Below are positions 18,963 through 26,336 of a DNA stretch of 64,000 bases, piece by piece (the first letter of the stretch is position 1; each line of letters starts with the position of its first letter). The stretch covers positions 1 through 64,000 of the forward strand of contig JBQDDG010000006.1 in assembly GCA_052093225.1 (NCBI GenBank), written 5' to 3'. Source of the stretch: JB111 sp052093225 (GTDB lineage: Bacteria > Actinomycetota > Actinomycetes > Actinomycetales > Actinomycetaceae). Position numbers and translations under genes: made by a program. The notes beneath the pieces are model-generated. The model made no database searches and was not told the DNA's origin. It saw only the letters and a list, made by a program, of their open reading frames with translations.

Positions 18963-19454
18963 ATGACCACGACGATCGACGCAGGCACCGCCACCGGCAT
19001 CCCGGCCACGCACGAGTCCGTCCCCGCGGCCCGCGGGATCTGGCGCGGCAAGCTGCACACGGACCTCACCTCGCGCCACTTCGAGTACGCCACCGGTGAG
19101 CCGGAGTCGATCGGTGGTACCGACCTGGCTCCGTCGCCGATGGACCTGTTCGTCGGCGGTACCTCGGGTTGTCTGTCCGTGGTGATCGAGGTCGTGGCCG
19201 GCGAGCTCGGCATCACCTTCGACAGCCTCGAGATCGACGTCGACGGGCACCTCGACACGCGTGGCTTCCTCGGCACCGCCGACGTGGCGCCGTACATCCA
19301 GGTCGTCGACGTGACGGTGCGCATCACCACCTCGGCGGGAGAGGCGGAGCTCAAGGAGCTCAAGGCCGCGGCCAGCCGTCGCTGCCCCGCGCTCGGGCTG
19401 TTCCGCGCGGCCCAGGTCGCGATCAACGAGGAGTGGGTCGTCACCGCGGCGTGA
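18963..19454 (+). CDS. OsmC/Ohr-family peroxiredoxin-like protein
   Basis: 163 aa. The OsmC/Ohr family reduces organic hydroperoxides through two cysteines. Both are present: one in FVGGTSGCLSVVIEV (about residue 71) and one in SRRCPALGLFR (about 143). The PSPMDLFVGG stretch before the first Cys is typical. AGGAG at 18953-18957 sets the ATG. Neighbours (M16 peptidase, dapB) suggest a stand-alone stress gene inserted in a conserved cluster. It is nearer the general OsmC/YhfA-like group than Ohr proper, so the substrate is unsure. Confidence 0.9.
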   Translation: MTTTIDAGTATGIPATHESVPAARGIWRGKLHTDLTSRHFEYATGEPESIGGTDLAPSPMDLFVGGTSGCLSVVIEVVAGELGITFDSLEIDVDGHLDTRGFLGTADVAPYIQVVDVTVRITTSAGEAELKELKAAASRRCPALGLFRAAQVAINEEWVVTAA

Positions 19455-19497
19455 CCGGGCGGCCCCCGACGACCGCCCGCCTCGTATCGTGGCTCCC

Positions 19498-20280
19498 ATG
19501 AGCGAATCGATCCGGGTGGCGGTCGTCGGTGCGGCGGGCCGTATGGGACAGCAGGTGGTGGACGCCGTGCGCGGCGCGGAGGACCTCGAGCTCGTGGCCG
19601 AGCTCGATGCCGGCGACGACGTGGCCGCGGGTGTGCGGGACGCGCGGGCCGCCGTCGCGGTCGAGTTCGCCGTGCCGAGCGTGAGCCCGGACAATGTGCG
19701 GGCGATCCTCGAGGCCGGGGCGAGCGCCGTCGTCGGGACCACCGGGTGGACCGGTGAGGCGCTCGACGACCTTGAGAAGCATGTAGACGAGGTCAACGAG
19801 CGGCGCAGGGGTACGGGCGAGGAGCCGCTCGGCGTGCTCGTCGCGCCGAACTTCGCGCTGTCCGCGGTGCTCGCGATGTCGTTCGCGCGCCAGGCGGCGC
19901 CGTTCTTCGAGTCGGTCGAGGTGGTGGAGCTGCACCACCCGGACAAGGTGGACGCGCCGTCTGGCACCGCGCTGACGACGGCGCGCGGCATCGCGGCCGC
20001 GCGCAAGGAGGCGGGGCTCGGGCCGTCGCCGGACGCCACCGAGACGGACCCGGACGGGGCGCGCGGGGCGGACGTCGACGGCGTGCACGTCCATGCCGTG
20101 CGACTGCGCGGGCTTGTGGCGCACGAGGAGGTGCTCCTGGGCAATCCTGGCGAGCAGCTGACGATCCGGACCGACTCCTTCGATCGGGCGAGCTTCATGC
20201 CGGGGGTACTGCTGGCCGCGCGCCAGATCGGCGGCAGGCCGGGGTTGACGCGCGGGTTGGATGCGCTGCTCGATCTCTGA
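19498..20280 (+). CDS. dapB: 4-hydroxy-tetrahydrodipicolinate reductase
   Basis: Second step of the lysine/diaminopimelate branch, reducing the DapA product with NAD(P)H. The 260-aa product has the dinucleotide site VAVVGAAGRMGQQV at its start, VVGTTGW, and the catalytic ELHHPDKVDAPSGTA with both His and the Lys. ATG 19498 is chosen because TATCGT (19485-19490) is 7 nt upstream, the leaderless pattern, and because the protein then begins MSESIRVAVVG. An earlier ATG at 19489 overlaps that hexamer. dapA is 3.5 kb downstream and dapF 34 kb downstream. Confidence 0.97.
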   Translation: MSESIRVAVVGAAGRMGQQVVDAVRGAEDLELVAELDAGDDVAAGVRDARAAVAVEFAVPSVSPDNVRAILEAGASAVVGTTGWTGEALDDLEKHVDEVNERRRGTGEEPLGVLVAPNFALSAVLAMSFARQAAPFFESVEVVELHHPDKVDAPSGTALTTARGIAAARKEAGLGPSPDATETDPDGARGADVDGVHVHAVRLRGLVAHEEVLLGNPGEQLTIRTDSFDRASFMPGVLLAARQIGGRPGLTRGLDALLDL

Positions 20281-20396
20281 CGAGTACCTGGGCCGGGTGC
20301 GACGGCCAGATCTCCACAGGTAGGTGGGCGTCTCACGTATCCACAGATTCTCCGAAGTCGGCGCGTGTGACGTGAGCGATCGGTACTGTCATGCGC

Positions 20397-21125
20397 ATGA
20401 GGCGACCTGGGGGGCGCCGTCCTCATCCGATGGCGGCAGTGGTACTGACGGCGATGCTCGTGCTGGGCGGGTGTGGTGACGGTGGGTCGGAGGGGTCCTC
20501 GCAGGCTCCGCCGGTGAACGTGCCGCCCGTTGACGACGGCGAGAGCGCGAGTGAGTCGGGGAGTGAGTCCGGCTCGGAGTCGGGGAGTGGCTCGGGGCGG
20601 GAGTCCGAGAGCGGTGCCGAGCTCTCTACCGATGACATCGAGTGGACCGAGTGGGAGCTGGAGCGTCGTGCTCGCCCTGCGCCGGAGCCTCCGCCCGAGA
20701 TGGACGACGACGGTGAAGCCGGCGCGATCGCGGCGGCGGAGTACCTTTTTACAGTCGTGGCCTACGTTGATGAAACCAGAAACATCGATGAACTTGCAGC
20801 CCTTTCGATGGATGAATGCAGTTTCTGTTCGAATCGAATCGATCGGGCCCGTCAGTCTGTGATCGACGGCGAATACATCGATGAATCGATCTTTGATGTA
20901 ATAGACACTCGGGCTGCACCGCCAGACTCGGAAAGTCCCTGGTGGCTAGTTAGGATAGTAGGTCAGCAACACCAGAGGGACCTCTTGGATAACGTTGGCG
21001 AGATGGTGCGATCTATTGATCCGACTGAGTTTGACCTGTTGGTGTACCTCGATCGATCTGGGGGTAGGTGGGCTATTCGAGAGGTTACGGTGGAAGATGA
21101 GACCTCCGAGGAGGCTTCGTCGTGA
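20397..21125 (+). CDS. DUF6318-like lipoprotein, chimeric base composition
   Basis: 242-aa predicted lipoprotein of unknown function. The signal peptide ends in lipobox VLGGC. A Ser/Glu/Gly-rich linker (SESGSESGSESGSGSG, about 45-75) leads to a C-terminal domain with a CSFC pair (about 140), resembling the DUF6318 family of actinobacteria (recognised by pattern, not searched). TACTGT at 20384-20389 is 7 nt before ATG 20397; ATG 20391 is the alternative. The first 350 bp are GC-rich, but from about 20745 the gene drops sharply (20761-20820 is 45% GC), as if the 3' half was exchanged. The next gene overlaps its stop. Confidence 0.8.
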   Translation: MRRPGGRRPHPMAAVVLTAMLVLGGCGDGGSEGSSQAPPVNVPPVDDGESASESGSESGSESGSGSGRESESGAELSTDDIEWTEWELERRARPAPEPPPEMDDDGEAGAIAAAEYLFTVVAYVDETRNIDELAALSMDECSFCSNRIDRARQSVIDGEYIDESIFDVIDTRAAPPDSESPWWLVRIVGQQHQRDLLDNVGEMVRSIDPTEFDLLVYLDRSGGRWAIREVTVEDETSEEASS

Positions 21126-21430
21126 CTACCGTTCAGAAAGTCCAGAACATATCGCTGATAACCTGCGCGATATCTGCACTAATGTTGTTTTCGTCAAATG
21201 TGGCCACCGCATCTGATGATGGCGAAGATTTTGAGGCGGATGCGGCGGTCGATGGGGTAGATGTTGACGGATCTGTGCCGCAGAGGAATGGCGTCGATAA
21301 TTCGGAAACGGATGAGGGCGATGCGGAAGGTCCGGCGTATTCTGCGTCGGCTACTTCTGCTCGTCCATTATTTAGTCAGCGGGGGCTGGCTATTGGAACT
21401 TGGGTTCCGCCGTGGTCGCTTGTTGAGGAT
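20745..21430. other. Low-GC segment spanning two gene ends
   Basis: Composition falls abruptly near 20745 inside one gene and climbs back gradually after about 21430 inside the next. Two sampled 60-base lines have 27 and 28 G/C (20761-20820 and 21181-21240), far below the rest of the window. Codons here often end in A or T. No insertion sequence ends, tRNA or direct repeats were found at the borders. Horizontal exchange by homologous recombination is the simplest reading. Confidence 0.85.
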
Positions 21431-22060
21431 TGGGCGGGTTCGGTGGTGGAGCGGACGTCGGAGGGGTGTGCGAGGCCGTCGTATTCGGGGGTGGGGAGTC
21501 CGGGTGCGCCGATGCCGTTCGATGGTGGCTATCGCTGTTTGAGTGATCCTGCGGATCCGGACACGTTTGTGGCGGTGTCTGAGGAGGGGGAGCCTGTCGA
21601 GGTGTCGCTGTCTCGGTCGGAGGCTGCTCGTCTGTTGGTGGATACGGGTGAGGCGACGATGGATGGCATGTGGCAGCTGGCGAACATGCCGGTGCTGCTG
21701 TGGACGACGGCCGAGGAGCACGTCGTGACTGATGAGCTGTTGGGGTTCCCCGTCCAAGTCAGGTTTACGCCGGTGGAGCATGTGTGGGATCCGATGGATG
21801 GCAGTGGCGCGTTCTCCAGTGGTGGTGATCCTGGGGCTCCGTACCCGAACCACACGGTCTCCTACCCGTATCCGGACGGGCATGAGTCGATCCATGTCGA
21901 GCTCACGACGCAGTGGGAGGCGGAGTTCATGGTTGTGGGTCTGAGCGACTGGGAGGCGATCGAGGGCACGATCCCGATCACGACGCGCACCGAGGACTTC
22001 GAGGTCCGTGAGCGCGAGGTCCGCCTCGTCCCTGAGTGCGCCGTCGACGCCCGCTGCTGA
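21122..22060 (+). CDS. Secreted protein of unknown function
   Basis: 312 aa; not recognised. The GTG start overlaps the stop of the lipoprotein gene (GTGA), so the two are co-translated and probably act together at the cell surface. The N-terminus (MTTVQKVQNIS, then LITCAISALMLFSSNVATAS) is a signal peptide with likely cleavage after ATA or TAS. An acidic linker (about 35-75) follows. The rest is rich in Trp, Tyr, Pro and Asp, and ends in a beta-rich stretch (WEAEFMVVGLSDWEAIEGT). Four Cys could form disulfides. The 5' half is low in GC and the 3' third is normal. An adhesin or binding partner of the lipoprotein is possible, but nothing proves it. Confidence 0.8.
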   Translation: MTTVQKVQNISLITCAISALMLFSSNVATASDDGEDFEADAAVDGVDVDGSVPQRNGVDNSETDEGDAEGPAYSASATSARPLFSQRGLAIGTWVPPWSLVEDWAGSVVERTSEGCARPSYSGVGSPGAPMPFDGGYRCLSDPADPDTFVAVSEEGEPVEVSLSRSEAARLLVDTGEATMDGMWQLANMPVLLWTTAEEHVVTDELLGFPVQVRFTPVEHVWDPMDGSGAFSSGGDPGAPYPNHTVSYPYPDGHESIHVELTTQWEAEFMVVGLSDWEAIEGTIPITTRTEDFEVREREVRLVPECAVDARC

Positions 22061-22101
22061 CCGCGCATCCCGCGGCGTAGCTGACCACGCGTCCCGCGGC
22101 G
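22056..22101 (+). repeat. Direct repeat across a stop codon
   Basis: 22056-22077, which includes the TGA of the secreted-protein gene, recurs at 22080-22101 with 20 of 22 identical (unit GCTGACCGCGCATCCCGCGG). Confidence 0.8.
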
Positions 22102-22105
22102 GAGA

Positions 22106-22840
22106 TCAGTGCTCGCCGAGCGCCGCCCACCACTCGTCCTGCACGGCCTCCGCCGATCCGACCGGGATCTCGCGACGCCTGCCCGTCGGGGCGAAGCCGG
22201 CGGCGTCGAGGAACTTCTGCCGCGCCTCGTCACCGCGAACCGTCCAGATCGACAACGCGGTCGCGCCCGCGTCGCGCGCCAGGTCCGCGCACGCGGCCAG
22301 CAGCCGCGAACCGTGCCCGACCCGCTCGGCATCCGGACGGATCTCCAGGGCAAGGATCTCGAGCATCGCGGCCCGGTGCGAGTCGACCTCCGCGCCGCCA
22401 GGTTCGCTCGGAACGTCGGCCTGCCCGCCCGGTGCCCCCTGAGCAGACCTGGCGGCCTGTGCCGCGTCGGCCAGCTGGGCCGCCTCCTCCTCGGTCGCGG
22501 GTGCCGCAGGTGCCAGCGCGGCCAGCCCCACGACGTCCGCCGCGTCGAGCGCCGTCAGCACGTAGTGCCCGCGTTCCGTGACCGCGGCGGCGTTCGCCCA
22601 GGTCAGAGCCAGGTTGCCGGCCTCGATGACGGTCAGCGCCTCGTCGTCGGGGGAGAGGCCCGCGCCCGCGGCCAGCGAGGCCCGCATCGTGGCGGCGTGG
22701 ATCGCGCCGAGCGCGTCGGCATCACCCGGGATCGTCGGCCGCACCGACACGTCCGGACCGCCACGGGAGGTCGTCGGCAGACCCTCGGGCGTGCGGCCCG
22801 CCGAGAGGGAGGACAGGACGTCGTCGTGGTGGTCGCTCAC
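22106..22840 (-). CDS. GNAT-family N-acetyltransferase
   Basis: 244 aa. After about 28 variable residues the fold starts at VSVRPTIPGDADALGAIHAA. The central strand EILALEIRPDAERVGHGSRLL contains the acetyl-CoA loop as VGHGSRLL, a departure from the usual Q/R-x-x-G-x-G/A. ALSIWTVRGDEARQKFLDAAGF is the typical C-terminal half. An Ala/Gln/Gly-rich insert (about 115-152) splits the domain. GTG 22840 is chosen because TAGGGT (22847-22852, minus) is 6 nt upstream. The substrate is unknown. Confidence 0.88.
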   Translation of the reverse strand: MSDHHDDVLSSLSAGRTPEGLPTTSRGGPDVSVRPTIPGDADALGAIHAATMRASLAAGAGLSPDDEALTVIEAGNLALTWANAAAVTERGHYVLTALDAADVVGLAALAPAAPATEEEAAQLADAAQAARSAQGAPGGQADVPSEPGGAEVDSHRAAMLEILALEIRPDAERVGHGSRLLAACADLARDAGATALSIWTVRGDEARQKFLDAAGFAPTGRRREIPVGSAEAVQDEWWAALGEH

Positions 22841-22911
22841 CGCCCCACCCTAGGCAGGTTCGCGGCGCGTCCCAGGCTGCAGCCAGGATCGCGTCCCCCG
22901 CCCGCCACCGC

Positions 22912-23721
22912 CTACTCGGTCAACGCCGCGACCAGCTCCGCACGGTGTACCTCGAGCCACGCCGCGCGGCGCAGGATCGCTGCACCGACGTCCTCCTCGA
23001 ACCACATGCGCGCCCACCCGCCACCCAGGGTGACGGCACGCTCACGCATGGTGACGTGGGACCGCTCGGCGGCGGCGATCATGAGGTCCACCAGCGCCGC
23101 GCGCTCGTCACCCAGCCCGTAGGCGTCGACGATCAGACGTGCACGCGCCGCCACGTCGACGTCCCGCACCGCGTCCTGACGATCGGCCGGGTCCAACCAC
23201 GGCGCCCACCACTGCACGACGTTCGCGACCTCGTCGATGCGCCGGCACGGGCCGACCAGGTCGAAGTCGATGAGCGCGAACGCCCGCCCGGCCCGGAACA
23301 CCACGTTCTCCGGCGTGACGTCGCGGTGCCCGATGAACGTGGCCGGCCCGAGCCGGGGCAGCGGCGGCGGGCGATCGGTGCGCGCACGCTCCTCCACCTC
23401 CGGCGGCAGCCCGAGCGGCACGAGCGCGTCGTCGAGCCGCCGGACGAGCCTCGCCACGCTCACCAGTCGGTCGTGGTCGGCGACCCATCCGGGCCAGGGG
23501 CGACCCGCGACCTCACCCTCGACGAAGTCGAGGACCTCGCGCCCCTGGGCATCGATCCCACGGAGGCGGGGCGCGCCGTCGAACCCCTGCGCCGCCAGGT
23601 GCCGCAGCACGCGATGGACGAGCGTCGAGTGCGGGCCCACGGGACGCCGCACCGTGTCGCCGACCCGCACCACGCCCACGGTCACGTCACCGCCGGGCAG
23701 CGGCACCTCCTCGTCGTCCAC
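22912..23721 (-). CDS. Aminoglycoside phosphotransferase-fold kinase
   Basis: 269 aa. The APH/choline-kinase fold is shown by the Brenner-type catalytic loop FIGHRDVTPENVVF (HxDxxxxN) and the metal site ALIDFDLVGP. VLDFVEGEVAGRPWP is the typical hinge region. GTG 23721 lies 6 nt behind TAACGT (23728-23733, minus), the leaderless pattern. The family includes antibiotic kinases but mostly phosphorylates small metabolites, and nothing in the neighbourhood (GNAT gene, dapA divergent) fixes the substrate. It should not be read as a resistance gene. Confidence 0.88.
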   Translation of the reverse strand: MDDEEVPLPGGDVTVGVVRVGDTVRRPVGPHSTLVHRVLRHLAAQGFDGAPRLRGIDAQGREVLDFVEGEVAGRPWPGWVADHDRLVSVARLVRRLDDALVPLGLPPEVEERARTDRPPPLPRLGPATFIGHRDVTPENVVFRAGRAFALIDFDLVGPCRRIDEVANVVQWWAPWLDPADRQDAVRDVDVAARARLIVDAYGLGDERAALVDLMIAAAERSHVTMRERAVTLGGGWARMWFEEDVGAAILRRAAWLEVHRAELVAALTE

Positions 23722-23783
23722 GTCGGCACGTTAGCGGCCGCGTCGGTAGCCACTCAGGGGATCGCCACGGGTAACGTTCCAGC

Positions 23784-24692
23784 ATGACCATGCCCTACCA
23801 CCCGTCGCGCAGCTTCGGCTCCGTGTCCGTCGCCATGGCGACGCCCTTCACGCCCGACGGTGCCCTCGACGTCGACGCCGCGGTCGCGCTCGCCACCGCC
23901 CTGGTCGACGACGGCTGCGACGCCCTCGTCCTCAACGGCACCACCGGCGAGTCGCCCACGACCCACCAGCCCGAGAAGGACGAGCTCGTCCGCGAGGTCA
24001 CGGCTGCCGTCGGGAGCCGCGCGATGATCATCGGGGGAGCGGGGTCCAACGACACCGCCCACGCCGTCCGCATCGCCAAGGGCGCGGCGCGGTCCGGCGC
24101 GCAGGGGCTCCTCGTCGTCGCCCCGTACTACAACCGACCCTCCCAGGAGGGCGTCTACCAGCACATCGTCGCTGTCACCGAGGCCACCGACCTGCCGGTG
24201 ATGGTCTACGACATCCCCGGACGTACGGGCGTCCGCCTCGAGGACGACACGCTCGACCGCCTCGCCGCTCACCCGCAGATCCTTGCCGTGAAGGACGCGA
24301 CCGGTGACGTCCCGGCCGGCTTCGAGACGATGTCCCGCACCGGCCTCGAGTACTACTCGGGAGACGACGCGCTCAACTTCGCCTGGCTCGCCCACGGCGC
24401 CTCGGGGGTCGTCTCCGTCGTCGGGCACGTGGCCGCCGCGAGCTACGTCGACATGGTCAGCGCCGTCGACGACGGGGACCTACCCGGCGCCCGCACCGTC
24501 GCCGCCCGGCTCAAGCCCGTCGTCGGCGCCCTCATGGGCACCGGCCAGGGCGCCGTCATGTCGAAGCACGCCAGCTACCTGCTCGGACGCATCCCGGACC
24601 CGACCGTGCGGTTGCCGCTCGTGTCGGCCACTGACGCCGAGATCGACGAGCTGCGCGACACCCTCACCACCGAGGGTTACCTCGCCTCCTGA
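23784..24692 (+). CDS. dapA: 4-hydroxy-tetrahydrodipicolinate synthase
   Basis: First committed step of lysine/diaminopimelate synthesis: condenses pyruvate and aspartate semialdehyde. The 302-aa barrel has NGTTGESPTT, the catalytic Tyr in VVAPYYNRPSQEG, YDIPGRTG and the Schiff-base Lys in ILAVKDATG (about residue 170). TAACGT at 23772-23777 is 6 nt before the ATG, so the transcript is probably leaderless. The stop is followed by an 11-bp repeat of TGACGCGCCG containing a second TGA, then a strong terminator. In many actinobacteria dapA is followed directly by rnj and ftsK; here accessory genes separate them. Confidence 0.97.
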   Translation: MTMPYHPSRSFGSVSVAMATPFTPDGALDVDAAVALATALVDDGCDALVLNGTTGESPTTHQPEKDELVREVTAAVGSRAMIIGGAGSNDTAHAVRIAKGAARSGAQGLLVVAPYYNRPSQEGVYQHIVAVTEATDLPVMVYDIPGRTGVRLEDDTLDRLAAHPQILAVKDATGDVPAGFETMSRTGLEYYSGDDALNFAWLAHGASGVVSVVGHVAAASYVDMVSAVDDGDLPGARTVAARLKPVVGALMGTGQGAVMSKHASYLLGRIPDPTVRLPLVSATDAEIDELRDTLTTEGYLAS

Positions 24693-24749
24693 CGCGCCGA
24701 TGACGCGCCGCGGACCGGGGGCTCCATGGGTCCGGCCCGCGGCGCGTCA
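24690..24749. terminator. Bidirectional terminator between dapA and SDR
   Basis: A perfect 13-bp stem (24701-24713 TGACGCGCCGCGG with 24737-24749) is extended inward by CCGG/CCGG after one mismatch. It lies between two convergent genes. The left arm includes the second copy of the TGACGCGCCG that spans the dapA stop (24690-24699, 24701-24710). Confidence 0.85.
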
Positions 24750-24792
24750 CGTGGCTGCGGGTGCCGACTCCCGGGTCGGCCGCCCCGCTGAC

Positions 24793-25608
24793 TCAGTGCT
24801 TGATCGTGTACCCGGCGTCGACCGGCAGCGAGATGCCGGTGACGTAGCGCGCCTTGTCGGACACGAGGTAGACGATGGCATTCGAGACGTCGACCGGCTC
24901 GATGACGCCGACCTCCCGCATGAGGTTCGCGCGGTCCGTCGCGAAGCCCCACCGCTCGAGCGTCTTTGGCACCGTGTCCATGAGCGCCTCGGCCATGGGG
25001 GAGTTGACGCCGGTCGGGATGACGACGTTCACGCGGATGTGCTCGGGCGCGAGCTCGAGGGCGAGGGTCTTGGCGAGCGACATGATCCCGGCCTTCGCGG
25101 CGCCATAGTGCCCCCAGGACGGCGACGCGGTGACGCCGTCCGTCGAGGACGTGATGACGATCGAGCCGCCGCCGGCGTCGATCAGGTGGGGGATCATCGC
25201 CCTGGTGGTCTTGAAGACCCCGGTGAGGTTGACGTCGATCATCCGCTGCCAGTCGTCGTCGGACATCGTGAACGTGTCCGGAAGCACCTGGTGGATGCCG
25301 GCGTTGGCGAGGACGATGTCGATCCGACCGAAGTTCTCGATCGCGGCATCGGCGACCCGCTTCATGTCCTCCGTGCTGCGCACGTCGGCCGTGACGCCCA
25401 CGATCCGGCGGTCCAGCGCCTCGACCTGACGGACCGTCTCCGCGATGTCGTCCTCCGTCGCCAGCCCGTAGGTCAGGCCGTCGATCTGCCCCCCGATGTC
25501 GGCGATGACGATGTCCGCGCCCTCCTTCGCGAGCTCGATCGCGTGCGATCGGCCCTGACCGCGCCCTCCGCCCGTGATGACCGCGACCTTGCCGTCCAAC
25601 TGTCCCAT
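24793..25608 (-). CDS. SDR oxidoreductase of the mycofactocin-coupled type
   Basis: 271-aa NAD-dependent short-chain dehydrogenase. The cofactor loop is TGGGRGQGRSHA, followed by the DIGGQIDGLTYGLATEDD segment characteristic of the mycofactocin-dependent subfamily, in which the nicotinamide is held tightly and recycled by mycofactocin. Catalytic Ser (ITSST), Tyr and Lys (HYGAAKAG) are present. GGAGG 5 nt before the ATG and a TAGCGT (25648-25653, minus) over the TetR stop give it its own promoter. It lies directly behind the TetR gene. The substrate, probably an alcohol, is unknown. No mft genes are in this window. Confidence 0.88.
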   Translation of the reverse strand: MGQLDGKVAVITGGGRGQGRSHAIELAKEGADIVIADIGGQIDGLTYGLATEDDIAETVRQVEALDRRIVGVTADVRSTEDMKRVADAAIENFGRIDIVLANAGIHQVLPDTFTMSDDDWQRMIDVNLTGVFKTTRAMIPHLIDAGGGSIVITSSTDGVTASPSWGHYGAAKAGIMSLAKTLALELAPEHIRVNVVIPTGVNSPMAEALMDTVPKTLERWGFATDRANLMREVGVIEPVDVSNAIVYLVSDKARYVTGISLPVDAGYTIKH

Positions 25609-25650
25609 GGTGTCCTCCGACGTTGTTGTTCCCAGGTGGTCGACACCACG

Positions 25651-26250
25651 CTAGACGAGATCGAACGGACGGCGCGTGTCCGCTTCCCGGTCATGGAGCT
25701 CGCCGATGACGTACCGCTGCAGCGTGGGTCCGTACCACCGGACGAGGTCGTCGACGTCGGCGGAGGCGAGCGGTTCGATCCGTGCCACGAGCCGGGCGAG
25801 CACCAGCCCGAGCACCTGGCTCGCGACGAGCGAGGCGCGTAGTCGCGCCTCCTCGGGCGGCGCTCCGACCAGGAGGATGAACTGCTGGACCTGATCAATG
25901 GCGAGCGCGCGCACCCGTACTCGGGCCGGCTCGTGGTCGATCGCGGTGCGCAGGAAGATGAGCGGCGCCTCGTGGCGCTCCCACAGTCGGACGGCGTGGC
26001 GGACGATGAAGCTGCCGACCTCCTCCACGGCCGGTGGTGCACCGACGTCGGCGAACCCGAGGTCCAGGTCGACGACGCTCGCGAAGAGCTTTTCCTTCGA
26101 ACCGAAGTACCGCATGACCATCGCGGGGTCGACGCCGGAGCGTTCGCCGATCGCCCGGATCGTCGCCCGGTCGTACCCCAGGGTGGCGAAGAGCTCGCGT
26201 GCCGCCGAGGCGATGGCGGCGCGGTTGTCGTCAGCGGTCCGTCGGGCCAT
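25651..26250 (-). CDS. TetR-family regulator of the adjacent ABC operon
   Basis: 199-aa repressor. ATG 26250 (MARRTADDNRAAI) lies 6 nt behind TACGCT (26257-26262, minus); an earlier in-frame ATG at 26313 is unlikely. The N-terminal helix-turn-helix is complete (ATIRAIGERSGVDPAMVMRY, FGSKEKLF). The ligand domain ends RRPFDLV. It is divergent from an ABC efflux pair, and two CAAC-N4-GTTG palindromes lie between them over both promoters, so autorepression and repression of the transporter are likely. The SDR gene downstream may belong to the same response. Confidence 0.92.
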   Translation of the reverse strand: MARRTADDNRAAIASAARELFATLGYDRATIRAIGERSGVDPAMVMRYFGSKEKLFASVVDLDLGFADVGAPPAVEEVGSFIVRHAVRLWERHEAPLIFLRTAIDHEPARVRVRALAIDQVQQFILLVGAPPEEARLRASLVASQVLGLVLARLVARIEPLASADVDDLVRWYGPTLQRYVIGELHDREADTRRPFDLV

Positions 26251-26264
26251 GGCGCCAGCGTAGA

Positions 26265-26278
26265 TCAACAGGCGTTGA
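26265..26278. promoter_or_regulatory. TetR operator candidate O1
   Basis: TCAAC-AGGC-GTTGA is a perfect inverted repeat just upstream of the tetR -10 (26257-26262, minus). It shares the CAAC-N4-GTTG core with O2; centres are 45 bp apart. Confidence 0.7.
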
Positions 26279-26308
26279 CTAGCGATGGAGTGGCGCGTAG
26301 CGTTTGAG

Positions 26309-26324
26309 GTCAACGGTTGTTGAC
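26309..26324. promoter_or_regulatory. TetR operator candidate O2
   Basis: GTCAAC-GGTT-GTTGAC is a perfect 16-bp palindrome. It overlaps the predicted start of the ABC operon transcript, 5 bp after TAGCGT (26298-26303), and sits directly before the ribosome site GAGGAGG (26325-26331). Confidence 0.75.
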
Positions 26325-26336
26325 GAGGAGGTCGAC

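Noticed and set aside
17091..20426. Very long minus-strand open frame antisense to the M16, OsmC and dapB genes, and similar ones antisense to infB, rnj, ftsK and lhr
   Set aside because: High GC removes stop codons from shadow frames. The translations are Arg/Pro/Gly/Ala-rich without domains, cross the N gap and lie opposite well-identified genes.
20745..22060. Low-GC segment as an insertion sequence or prophage remnant
   Set aside because: No transposase, integrase, inverted repeats or target duplication, and both genes remain intact.
22912..23721. Calling the APH-fold protein an antibiotic resistance gene
   Set aside because: Only the general kinase fold is visible; there is no subfamily signature and no resistance context.
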